From contig JANQGX010000038.1 of the NCBI GenBank assembly GCA_028282885.1, forward strand, positions 124,001 to 188,000: 64,000 bases of DNA. The letters are read 5' to 3'. This document shows, one piece after another, positions 10,088-18,275 of this stretch (position 1 is its first letter; every line of letters starts with the position of its first letter). A program made the translations under genes and the position numbers. This DNA comes from SAR324 cluster bacterium (lineage in GTDB: Bacteria > SAR324 > XYD2-FULL-50-16). The notes under the pieces were generated by a model. That model was given only the letters and a program-made list of their open reading frames with translations, searched no databases and was not told the origin of the DNA.

Positions 10088-12958
10088 ATGGAAATCAGAT
10101 TCAAGCTGAACGACAGGCAATACACCATTGAAACAGCCCCCGGGGAAAACGCCCAGCAGCTCCTGCAAAGGCTGGGTATCTGTTCGGTTCGAAAATCTGA
10201 GGAACCCAGCGGATTCACCGGGAGCAGTATCATTCTCCTGAACAACAAAATTGTAAATGCTGAGCTACTGATTGCCGCACAGCTCGATGGTCACAATATC
10301 AAAACCGTTGAATCCCTTTCCAAAAAAGGGGGTCTCTCACCCGTTCAAAAAGCCCTGGTAGAGGTTGGGGTCGTACAATCCGCTTACAACTCACCGGCTG
10401 CGGCCCTGGTAATCACCAATCTTCTGAAGCGAAAACCCGATCCTTCGCGCAAAGAGATCATGGATGCCCTGTCCTGTCTTTTCATCAGGGATACCGGTTA
10501 TGAACCGTATTTTAAGGCTGTGGAAATTGCAAAAGAACGATTCAAGGATCCTGAATACCAGGGATTTATTGCGGAAGAGTTTAGAAGCGATCTGAGGATA
10601 GTGGGGAAAAACTACCCCAAGGTGGATGGTCCGCAACTGGTTGCCGGAAAAAGGGCTTATGTGGAAGACAGGATACAGCCTGGCAGCCTGGTCTTGAAGA
10701 TGATGCGCAGTCCCTATGCCCACGCCTATATCAGCTCCATTGACACCTCGGTGGCTGAAAAAACACCCGGGGTGGCTATGATCATAACTTACAAAAACTG
10801 TCCGGATCATTATTTTACCACTGCGGGCCAGGGTTATCCGGAACCATCTCCTCATGACAGGAAGATGTTTGGACAGAAGCTCCGCCATGTCGGCGACAGG
10901 GTCGCTGCGGTTGTGGCGGAAAGTGAGAAAATCGCTTATAAGGCCATGCGGAGAATCAAGGTTGAGTATGAGCTGCTGCCAACCGTGCTTTCCATTGAAG
11001 AGGCGGAAGCGGAGGATGCTCCCGTTGTTCATAATGGAGATATCGATTTTTTGAGCGGAGCCCCGGACAATCTGGAACAGATGAAACAAGGCTTTGATTC
11101 CAGAGATGGCCGAATCATCTATCCTTTCCCCATTGGCGCTGATCCGCATAAGAACCTGGCCTCCAGCGTTTCTAACGGCATCGGTGATACCGAGAAAGGG
11201 TTTGCCGAGGCTGATCATATTATCGAAAGGGAGTATCAAACCTCCCAGGTACATTGCACACCGCTTGAACCCCATTCGGTGTATACGCTGATAGACGGGG
11301 ATCGTCTTGTAATACACGCTTCAACCCAGGTTCCCTGGCACGTTCGGAGAAACATCGCCCGGATACTCGGTATCAGTGAAAACAGGGTCAGGGTGATTAA
11401 AGAGAGAGTGGGTGGCGGTTACGGCTCAAAACAGGATATCCTGCTTGAAGACGTTGCAGCCTTTGCGACCTGGAAAACCGGACTACCCGTTTTCTACCAG
11501 TTTAGCAGGGAAGAAGAGTTCATCGCCTGTAGCTCACGGCACCCCATGAATATCAGGGTCAAACTGGGAGCCAAAAAGGACGGGCGGCTGACAGCCATTG
11601 ATATGAAGGTTAAAGCCAACACAGGACCATACGGAAATCACTGCCTGACGGTTCCCATGAATGCCTGTTCCAAAACCCTTCCCTTGTTAAATTGTGAGAA
11701 TATGTCTTTTGATGTTCGGGTTTTTTATTCCAATATCTACCCCACCGGCGCTTACCAGGGATATGGCGCTCCCCAGGGTTCCTTTGCCCTGCAGACAGCC
11801 CTGGCAGAGCTTGCTGTTGAACTGGGAATTGATCATCTGGAGTTAATAGAGAAGAACCGGGTGGGAGAAGGATCGGTTCTGGAAATACTGAGATGCCTGG
11901 GAGAGGGACAGGAAGGCGCCGTGGTCAAGCTGGCGAGTTGCGGACTTGAGAAAGCGCTTGATCTTGGAAGTAAGGCATTTGCATACGGGAAGAAAGAGGA
12001 AAGCTCCGATCCCGATATTAAGATTGGCAAGGGCATGGCTATTGTTCAACAAGGCTCGGGCCTGCCCGGATTGGACCAGTCCAATGCAAGAATAACCCTG
12101 GTTTCCGACGGTTCTTTGTTGGTCCACACCGGCGGAGCTGATATCGGAACCGGACTGGATACCGTCTGCGCCAAAATTGCCGCTGAGATACTCTGCCTGG
12201 AATTGGAAAAAACCTCCGTTGTATCCGGTGATACGGACAACACTCCCTTTGACACCGGAGCCTACGCTTCAAGCGGGACCTATTTCTCCGGGAATGCGGT
12301 AAAGAGGGCCGCTGAAGATTTAAAGAAAAAGATGTTGAACTATGCTGCGGAACTTCTGGCAGAACCCGAATCGGGATTAACCCTGGAGTACCCCGGTATG
12401 GTAAAAGGATCAAAAGGCGGCCTGAGCTTCCATGAGATCGCCCACAAAGCCGAGAGCGGGACTGGAAGGGGGCATCTGGTCGGCCATGATTCCTACACAA
12501 CAGAAGATACGGCAATTCCCTATGGAGCACACTTTTGCCAGGTTGCTGTGAACACCCGAACCGGCATTGTGAAAGTCCAGAAATACCATGCTTACATGGA
12601 TTGCGGCACCCCGATAAACCCTGAACTGGCAGAAGCACAAGTCTACGGCGGGGTTTTGAAGTCTATCGGACACACCCTCTGGGAAGAGATGAAGATGGAC
12701 GGTAAAGGAGTCTGTCTCAATCCTGATTTGAAGAGCTATGGAGTTCCCATGGTGGGTGACATCCCGGATGATTTCAAAGTCAAGTTTGTGCAAACGGATG
12801 ATCCCTTTGGTCCTTTTGGTGGTAAATCCATTTCCGAGGTCAGCACCAATGGTGCATCCTGTGCTATTGCCACGGCTATTCATGACGCAGTCGGAATCTG
12901 GCTGCGAGATTGGCCCTTCACTCCGGAAAAGATTCTGACCGGCCTTGGCAAACTATAA
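10088..12958 (+). CDS. xdhD: XdhD, molybdenum-binding hydroxylase subunit with degenerate ferredoxin domain
   Basis: I start this at the ATG at 10088, not at the ORF-track start 10052, because AAGGGGG stands just upstream and the upstream gene ends at 10085; the product is then 956 residues, the length I recall for E. coli XdhD. Residues 1-150 have the ferredoxin-like layout of a fused [2Fe-2S] subunit, but the cysteine motifs are gone: the first reads KSEEPSGFTGSS, the second QSAYNSPA, the third LFIRDTGY; only C32 and C130 remain. The Mo-pterin part follows with VGGGYGSKQ, GAYQGYGAPQ, GGADIGTGLD and the FGGKSISEVS segment for the catalytic glutamate. E. coli XdhD has the same degeneration. 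Annotated elsewhere as probable selenate reductase Mo subunit; a purine substrate is more plausible from context. Confidence 0.9.
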   Translation: MEIRFKLNDRQYTIETAPGENAQQLLQRLGICSVRKSEEPSGFTGSSIILLNNKIVNAELLIAAQLDGHNIKTVESLSKKGGLSPVQKALVEVGVVQSAYNSPAAALVITNLLKRKPDPSRKEIMDALSCLFIRDTGYEPYFKAVEIAKERFKDPEYQGFIAEEFRSDLRIVGKNYPKVDGPQLVAGKRAYVEDRIQPGSLVLKMMRSPYAHAYISSIDTSVAEKTPGVAMIITYKNCPDHYFTTAGQGYPEPSPHDRKMFGQKLRHVGDRVAAVVAESEKIAYKAMRRIKVEYELLPTVLSIEEAEAEDAPVVHNGDIDFLSGAPDNLEQMKQGFDSRDGRIIYPFPIGADPHKNLASSVSNGIGDTEKGFAEADHIIEREYQTSQVHCTPLEPHSVYTLIDGDRLVIHASTQVPWHVRRNIARILGISENRVRVIKERVGGGYGSKQDILLEDVAAFATWKTGLPVFYQFSREEEFIACSSRHPMNIRVKLGAKKDGRLTAIDMKVKANTGPYGNHCLTVPMNACSKTLPLLNCENMSFDVRVFYSNIYPTGAYQGYGAPQGSFALQTALAELAVELGIDHLELIEKNRVGEGSVLEILRCLGEGQEGAVVKLASCGLEKALDLGSKAFAYGKKEESSDPDIKIGKGMAIVQQGSGLPGLDQSNARITLVSDGSLLVHTGGADIGTGLDTVCAKIAAEILCLELEKTSVVSGDTDNTPFDTGAYASSGTYFSGNAVKRAAEDLKKKMLNYAAELLAEPESGLTLEYPGMVKGSKGGLSFHEIAHKAESGTGRGHLVGHDSYTTEDTAIPYGAHFCQVAVNTRTGIVKVQKYHAYMDCGTPINPELAEAQVYGGVLKSIGHTLWEEMKMDGKGVCLNPDLKSYGVPMVGDIPDDFKVKFVQTDDPFGPFGGKSISEVSTNGASCAIATAIHDAVGIWLRDWPFTPEKILTGLGKL

Positions 12959-13030
12959 GGTGTTTGATCAAAACGAGATCCGATCACTACAAAGTGAACC
13001 AAAAGAGATTTTGAAAACAGAATTTATCAC

Positions 13031-13849
13031 ATGGCATTGAATAACAAACCTCTGTCCCAACTGACGCTCTGTATCAAAGGAGCCGGTGAAATGGCAAGCG
13101 GTGTGGCCTGTCGGCTTCATGCCGCAAATCTTTCCAGAATACTGATGCTGGAAACACAGAATCCCCTGGCTGTCCGCAGGAAGGTCTCTTTTTGCGAAGC
13201 TGTCCACGACAGCAGGCAGAGTGTAGAAGGTATTGTTGCATGCAAGATCACCAGCCCCGAACAGATGCAATCCGTCTGGCTTAAGAATGAAATTCCCATT
13301 CTCGTCGATCCGGAAGGAGACATTCTTGAAACCTATCCCTTCGATGTCTTGATCGATGCGATCCTGGCCAAACAGAACCTGGGAACCCGAATTGATGCGG
13401 CACCCCTGGTTATTGGTCTTGGCCCCGGTTTTGAAGCCGGATCGGATGTTCATAAGGTCATTGAAACCCAGCGGGGACATAATCTGGGAAGAATCATCGA
13501 CAAAGGTGAAGCAGAGAAAAACACCGGGATTCCGGGAAATATTGGAGGATTTACCAGTCAGAGGGTTTTAAGAGCTCCTGTAGCAGGAAGATTCAAGTCT
13601 TTCAAGTCCATAGGAGACTTGGTAATAAAGGGCGATTGTCTGGCAACGGTGAACGGTCAACCAGTGGTTGCAGAAATTAGTGGCATGCTGAGAGGGCTGA
13701 TCCGCGGGAACTTGGAAGTTCCTGAAGGATTGAAATTAGGGGATATCGACCCCCGGGGGAAGATTGATTATTGCTCAACCATATCTGAGAAGGCCAGGGC
13801 TATCGGTGGAGCAGTACTGGAAGCCGTTCTGGCTCATTACAACGTATAG
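13031..13849 (+). CDS. yqeB: YqeB-family (EF2563-type) selenium-dependent hydroxylase maturation protein, single-module form
   Basis: A 272-residue protein with an N-terminal Rossmann-like start (IKGAGEMASG), a conserved central LVIGLGPGFEAG stretch, IPGNIGGFTSQRVLRAPVAG, and a C-terminal GxxxP-rich region. This is the family found only with SDMH enzymes and thought to help make or insert the selenium-containing Mo cofactor. E. coli YqeB is about twice this length because it carries an extra XdhC-like half; here only the EF2563-like module is present. It lies 72 nt after xdhD and 106 nt before xdhA on the same strand. No strong ribosome site is visible before the chosen ATG, so the start is slightly uncertain. 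Confidence 0.85.
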   Translation: MALNNKPLSQLTLCIKGAGEMASGVACRLHAANLSRILMLETQNPLAVRRKVSFCEAVHDSRQSVEGIVACKITSPEQMQSVWLKNEIPILVDPEGDILETYPFDVLIDAILAKQNLGTRIDAAPLVIGLGPGFEAGSDVHKVIETQRGHNLGRIIDKGEAEKNTGIPGNIGGFTSQRVLRAPVAGRFKSFKSIGDLVIKGDCLATVNGQPVVAEISGMLRGLIRGNLEVPEGLKLGDIDPRGKIDYCSTISEKARAIGGAVLEAVLAHYNV

Positions 13850-13955
13850 TCAACCCAGGCAAGTTCACATGTGCTTTGCACCAAAGAAAACGAAAACCGG
13901 AGCAGGATTACTTAATCAGCAGTGGATCAGACATAACCAGTAACAAAGGTAGCGT

Positions 13956-16250
13956 ATGGCAGTAGGAGACAGAGTTGACCGGGTGGATGCTATAGCCAAG
14001 GTAACCGGCAAGGCCAGGTACACCGATGATTTTTTCAGACCCGGAACCCTGGTTGCCAAGTATTTGAGGAGTTCAATTGCCCATGGCAGGGTAACCGGAC
14101 TCTCGGTTGAAAAGGCCCGAGAGCTTGAAGGGGTAGAGGCGGTTTTTACCTACGAGGATGTTCCTCCTATCAAAGTCGCAACAGCAGGACATCCCTATTC
14201 CCTGGATCCTGCTCATGCCGATGTGGCCGACAAGCTGCTGTTGACCGACAGAATAAAGCACCTGGGTGATGAGATAGCCATTGTGGTGGCTGAGAACGAA
14301 CTGATCGCCGACGAAGCGCTTGCCCTGGTTGAAGTGGAATATGAGGAATACCCGGCTCTGACCACTCCGGAAAAGATATTGGCACCAGACGCCAGAAAGA
14401 TTCATGAAGACAGCAGTAACGTTGTTGGAGAACACCAATACGAATGCGGGGGGAAGCTCGATGAGGCTTTTGAACTTGCCGACCTGATCCATGAAGAACA
14501 ATACTATACTGCAATGGTTCAACACGTTCATCTGGAAAACCACACCGCTTTGGCTTATATGGACGACCTGGATCACATCGTTGTGATTTCGTCCACGCAG
14601 ATCCCCCATATTGCCCGGCGGGTGGTCGGACAGGCCTTGGGAATTCCCTGGGGACGTGTCAGGGTCATCAAACCCTACATCGGGGGTGGTTTCGGCAACA
14701 AGCAGGATGTCATCCTGGAGCCGATGGTCGCCTTTCTGACGTCGAAATTGGATGGTCAACCGGTCAGGCTTACCCTGTCACGTGAAGAATGTATGCTCTG
14801 TACCCGCAACAGGCATCCCATGGATTTCGAAGTAAAACTGGGAATGAAAGAGGACGGAACCGCGGTGGCAAGAATGGTTGATGTTATTTCCATGACAGGA
14901 GGATACGCCTCCCACGGTCACTCTATTGTCGCGGCTGGCGGCAGCAAAAGCTGTCTGCTTTATCCCAGGATGACCATTGGCTATCATGCGCGCACACTCT
15001 ACGCCAATATACCGGTTGGTGGAGCCATGAGAGCCTACGGATCTCCCCAGATCACCTTTGCCATCGAGTCCGCCATGGATGACGCAGCCAGGAAATTGGG
15101 GGTCGATCCGGTTGAGATGAGGATCAAAAATGCCGCCAGACAAGGTGATATCAATCCTTTTTCCAAGTTACCCATCTCCAGTTGCGGTCTCGTTGAATGT
15201 CTGGAAAAGGGTCGGTCGCTGATCCGTTGGGATGAGAAGAGAGAGGATTACAGGAACCATAAATCCGGGAAAATCCGTTATGGGTTGGGTGTTGCTTGTT
15301 TCAGTTATGGAACCGGGACTTACCCGGTATGTGTTGAAATAGCAGGAGCCAGAATCATTCTTAACCAGGATGGATCCATTCATGTTCAAACCGGCGCAAC
15401 AGAAATCGGACAGGGTTCGGATACCGCTGTCGCACAGATGGCGGCCAAGACCCTGGGCATTCCGGTGGAAAACGTTCATATCGTATCCACCCAGGATACC
15501 GATGTCACACCTTTTGACACCGGGGCGTATGCATCCAGGCAGGCTTATGTGGTGGGAAATGCCGTGTACAAAGCCGCTACTGAACTAAAACAGAAGATTC
15601 TGGATTATGCTGCCCTGCTCACCGGATTCCCGGCTGCGAGTTTGGATCTCAAGGGAGAATCCATTGTTAATATCACTGACAATAACACATCGGTGATCTC
15701 GTTAAACGATCTGGCGCTAAGCTCTTATTACGACAAAGAGAAAGGCGGTCAACTCACCGCTGACGTGTCCCATAAAACAACCACCAATGCTCCATCGTTC
15801 GGGTGCACCTTTGTGGACGTTGCTGTTGATATCCCTCTCTGCAAGGTCACCATCAACGAGATCTATAATATTCATGATTCGGGGGTGATTATTAACCCGG
15901 TTATGGCAAAAGGTCAGGTCGAGGGGGGAATGGCCATGGGCATCGGGGCGGCGCTATCCGAACAGGTGCTGATTGATCAGGAAACCGGAAGGGTGCATAA
16001 CAACAATATGTTGGATTACAAGGTCCCGACCTTTACGGACGTTCCGGATATCCATCACGATTTTGTAGAGACCGTGGAACCAACAGCCAGCTACGGTAAC
16101 AAGTCCCTGGGCGAACCACCCATCATATCACCGCCACCGGCAATTCGGAATGCCATTCTGGATGCCACGGGTGTCGCGGTAAATGAGCTGCCTATGTCTC
16201 CCCAGGTTCTGTTCAAAGCCTTCAAAAGCCACGGATTGCTCAAACCCTGA
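13956..16250 (+). CDS. xdhA: xanthine dehydrogenase molybdenum-binding subunit XdhA
   Basis: A 764-residue molybdopterin subunit without N-terminal Fe-S domain. Diagnostic segments are GGGFGNKQD (Mo-pterin binding), GGAMRAYGSPQ (substrate-side arginine loop), ATEIGQGSDT, and KSLGEPPI, where the glutamate of GEPP is the general base in this enzyme family. Length is close to E. coli XdhA (752). It is the first gene of a compact xdhABC set: xdhB begins 12 nt later and xdhC overlaps xdhB. The complete three-subunit enzyme would oxidise hypoxanthine or xanthine, or run in reverse on urate under anaerobic conditions, with electrons moving Mo to Fe-S to FAD. Substrate assignment is by homology. Confidence 0.92.
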   Translation: MAVGDRVDRVDAIAKVTGKARYTDDFFRPGTLVAKYLRSSIAHGRVTGLSVEKARELEGVEAVFTYEDVPPIKVATAGHPYSLDPAHADVADKLLLTDRIKHLGDEIAIVVAENELIADEALALVEVEYEEYPALTTPEKILAPDARKIHEDSSNVVGEHQYECGGKLDEAFELADLIHEEQYYTAMVQHVHLENHTALAYMDDLDHIVVISSTQIPHIARRVVGQALGIPWGRVRVIKPYIGGGFGNKQDVILEPMVAFLTSKLDGQPVRLTLSREECMLCTRNRHPMDFEVKLGMKEDGTAVARMVDVISMTGGYASHGHSIVAAGGSKSCLLYPRMTIGYHARTLYANIPVGGAMRAYGSPQITFAIESAMDDAARKLGVDPVEMRIKNAARQGDINPFSKLPISSCGLVECLEKGRSLIRWDEKREDYRNHKSGKIRYGLGVACFSYGTGTYPVCVEIAGARIILNQDGSIHVQTGATEIGQGSDTAVAQMAAKTLGIPVENVHIVSTQDTDVTPFDTGAYASRQAYVVGNAVYKAATELKQKILDYAALLTGFPAASLDLKGESIVNITDNNTSVISLNDLALSSYYDKEKGGQLTADVSHKTTTNAPSFGCTFVDVAVDIPLCKVTINEIYNIHDSGVIINPVMAKGQVEGGMAMGIGAALSEQVLIDQETGRVHNNNMLDYKVPTFTDVPDIHHDFVETVEPTASYGNKSLGEPPIISPPPAIRNAILDATGVAVNELPMSPQVLFKAFKSHGLLKP

Positions 16251-16262
16251 GAAAGGAAGGAT

Positions 16263-17141
16263 ATGTTTCCATTAAAAAGTTACGAAAAAGCCGAATCGGT
16301 CGACCATGCGATACAACTCCTGCAGGATAATCCTGAAGCACGACCTATCGCCGGTGGAACCGATGTATTGATCCGGCTCAGGGATGGCAAGACCGGGTAC
16401 GATCATCTGGTCGATATTCACCAATTGGAAGCCCTGCGCCAGATCAAAACGGACGAAGACGGAACCCTGGTCATCGGGTCCGGGGTGACCTTCAGCATGG
16501 CCATGGAATCGGAACTGATCAGGGAGATAATTCCTATCCTGTCAACTGCATCTGAGACTGTAGGCGGTCCCCAGGTAAGAAATGTGGCTACCATCGGAGG
16601 CAACATCTGCAACGGCGTTACGAGTGCAGACAGTGCCTCACCGTTAATGGCTCTGAATACTGTCCTTCAGTTGGAAGGTCCCCGGGGAACGCGATTGGTG
16701 CCCATCGCCGAGTTTTACCTGGGTCCCGGCAAGGTCGATATCGGGCAACAGGAGATTCTCGTTTCCTTTAGAATCGGGGAAAAGGATTATAAGGGCTATT
16801 ACGGTCACTATCATAAATACGCCATGCGCAATGCCATGGATATCGCCACCATTGGTTGTGCCGCCCTGTGTAAAATTGAGGCGAACCAACTGACAGACCT
16901 GAGACTGGCTTACGGTGTTGCTGCGCCGGTTCCCATTCGTTGCACCAACACGGAACAGGCTGTTATTGGCAAGCCCGTTAACAGGGATCTGATCCGCGAA
17001 ATCGAGTCTCTTGTGGAAAAGGACGTAAATCCTCGGACATCCTGGCGAGCTTCCAAAGAATTTCGTCTGCAGATCATCAGCGAGCTTTCCAATCGGGTCG
17101 TCACCCAGGTCATCGAAAAAGCAGGAGGGAGGATAGAGTGA
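16263..17141 (+). CDS. xdhB: xanthine dehydrogenase FAD-binding subunit XdhB
   Basis: A 292-residue CODH/XDH-type flavin subunit, the length I recall for E. coli XdhB. FAD contacts are seen in PIAGGTDVLIRLRDG near residue 30 and GGPQVRNVATIGGNICNG near residue 104. A GAAGAAAGGAAG-like purine-rich stretch precedes the ATG (GAGAAAGGAAGG). Its TGA is embedded in the GTGA that starts xdhC, a four-base overlap implying coupled translation. It would accept electrons from XdhC and pass them to NAD or another acceptor. Confidence 0.93.
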   Translation: MFPLKSYEKAESVDHAIQLLQDNPEARPIAGGTDVLIRLRDGKTGYDHLVDIHQLEALRQIKTDEDGTLVIGSGVTFSMAMESELIREIIPILSTASETVGGPQVRNVATIGGNICNGVTSADSASPLMALNTVLQLEGPRGTRLVPIAEFYLGPGKVDIGQQEILVSFRIGEKDYKGYYGHYHKYAMRNAMDIATIGCAALCKIEANQLTDLRLAYGVAAPVPIRCTNTEQAVIGKPVNRDLIREIESLVEKDVNPRTSWRASKEFRLQIISELSNRVVTQVIEKAGGRIE

Positions 17142-17608
17142 ACAAAATCATCACATTTACGGTAAACGGCAAAAAACGAGAACTGAATGTAGACGTTCGC
17201 AGTTCACTTCTGGATGTTTTGAGAGAAATAGTCGGCATGACCGGCGCCAAAGAAGGTTGTGGCGTCGGTGAATGCGGAGCCTGTTCGGTTCTGGTGGACG
17301 ATTTGCTGGTGGATTCCTGTATTTATATGGCTGTTTGGGCGGACGGAAAATCAATCAGAACCGTTGAGGGCGAATGCAGGGATGGAAAACTGAGTTCCGT
17401 GCAAAAGTCCTATGTTGAAAAGGGGGCTGTTCAGTGCGGTTTCTGTACTCCCGGTTTTGTCATGGCTTCCACAGCTTTTAAAGAGCGATTTAAGGATAAA
17501 ACTTTTACCAGGGACGACATCCGCCGGGAACATGCGGGTAATATCTGTCGCTGCACAGGGTACGAAAGCATCATCGAAGCGGTGGAACAAAGCATGGAAG
17601 AGGATTGA
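17138..17608 (+). CDS. xdhC: xanthine dehydrogenase [2Fe-2S] subunit XdhC
   Basis: A 156-residue two-cluster ferredoxin subunit. C41, C46, C49 and C61 (GCGVGECGAC...SC) bind the first cluster; C100, C103, C137 and C139 (QCGFCTPGF, NICRCTGY) bind the second. All ligands are present, in contrast to the XdhD N-terminus. GTG start overlaps the xdhB stop, with AGGAGGGAGG just upstream as ribosome site. It completes the xdhABC enzyme and lies immediately before the YheO-type regulator gene. Name follows E. coli usage; it is not the XdhC/CoxI-type chaperone. Confidence 0.93.
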   Translation: MNKIITFTVNGKKRELNVDVRSSLLDVLREIVGMTGAKEGCGVGECGACSVLVDDLLVDSCIYMAVWADGKSIRTVEGECRDGKLSSVQKSYVEKGAVQCGFCTPGFVMASTAFKERFKDKTFTRDDIRREHAGNICRCTGYESIIEAVEQSMEED

Positions 17609-17610
17609 TT

Positions 17611-18267
17611 ATGGAGGAACGGGAACACCTGTTAGACACCTTGAAGCAACTGGCCGATGGTATCACCAATACCTTTGGCAACAATTGTGAAGTCGCTATT
17701 CATGACCTGCGGGATATTACCAGCTCACTCGTCTACATCACTGGTGAAGTTACCAACCGTAAACTGGGCTCACCGGTTACGGATGCGGTAATCAAGGAAC
17801 TTGTCACGCACGGCAGCGCTGTCAAGGACCGGTTTTCCTTTAAAACCATCACCGATGACGGCAGGGAAATAAAATCCACCACCATGTTCATTCGGGATAG
17901 TGAAAACGAGGTCATAGCTGCTTTTTGTGTGAACTTTGATGTCACCGACTACCTTAATGCCATGCAGGCCTTGGAATTGTTTGCCGGAATTAAAAAAACC
18001 AAACAATCCAAAAAAATCTCCAAAAAAATAGCCGTCTCCGTCGATCATACCTTCGAGGTTCTTTTTGAGGAAGCTGTCAGTGAGATTGGCAAGCGCCCCG
18101 CTACCATGAGTACCGAAGAGAAGATAAACCTGGTGAGGCTTCTGGAAAGAAAGGGAGTCTTTCAAATCAAGGGGGTTGTCAACCAGATGGCACTGCAGCT
18201 TGGGGTTTCCAGTTTTACCGTTTATAATTACCTGAAACGGATCCGCGCTGAAAACGGATCTGTTTAG
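17611..18267 (+). CDS. YheO/DauR-type PAS and helix-turn-helix transcriptional regulator
   Basis: I place the start at the ATG at 17611 (AGAGGA eight bases upstream), not the TTG at 17605 that overlaps the xdhC stop; the product is 218 residues. Residues 1-115 form the YheO-like PAS domain (FGNNCEVAIHDL, AFCVNFDVTDY). A lysine-rich linker (KKTKQSKKISKKI) follows, then a C-terminal helix-turn-helix (IKGVVNQMALQLGVSSFTVYNYLKRIR) of the family that includes D-arginine regulator DauR. Only 2 nt after xdhC, it is last in the SDMH run, so it probably controls the cluster in response to a purine or cofactor ligand bound by the PAS domain. The stop faces the stop of the converging kinase gene 8 nt away; no clear terminator hairpin separates them. 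Confidence 0.85.
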   Translation: MEEREHLLDTLKQLADGITNTFGNNCEVAIHDLRDITSSLVYITGEVTNRKLGSPVTDAVIKELVTHGSAVKDRFSFKTITDDGREIKSTTMFIRDSENEVIAAFCVNFDVTDYLNAMQALELFAGIKKTKQSKKISKKIAVSVDHTFEVLFEEAVSEIGKRPATMSTEEKINLVRLLERKGVFQIKGVVNQMALQLGVSSFTVYNYLKRIRAENGSV

Positions 18268-18275
18268 TCCCTCCT

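Noticed and set aside
10088-10520. XdhD N-terminus as a frameshifted or decayed gene
   Set aside because: The frame is open, the length equals that recalled for E. coli XdhD and the same cysteine losses occur there, so it is a conserved feature and not a pseudogene.
10391-11317. 308-aa minus-strand ORF
   Set aside because: Opposite xdhD; no domain and no ribosome site.
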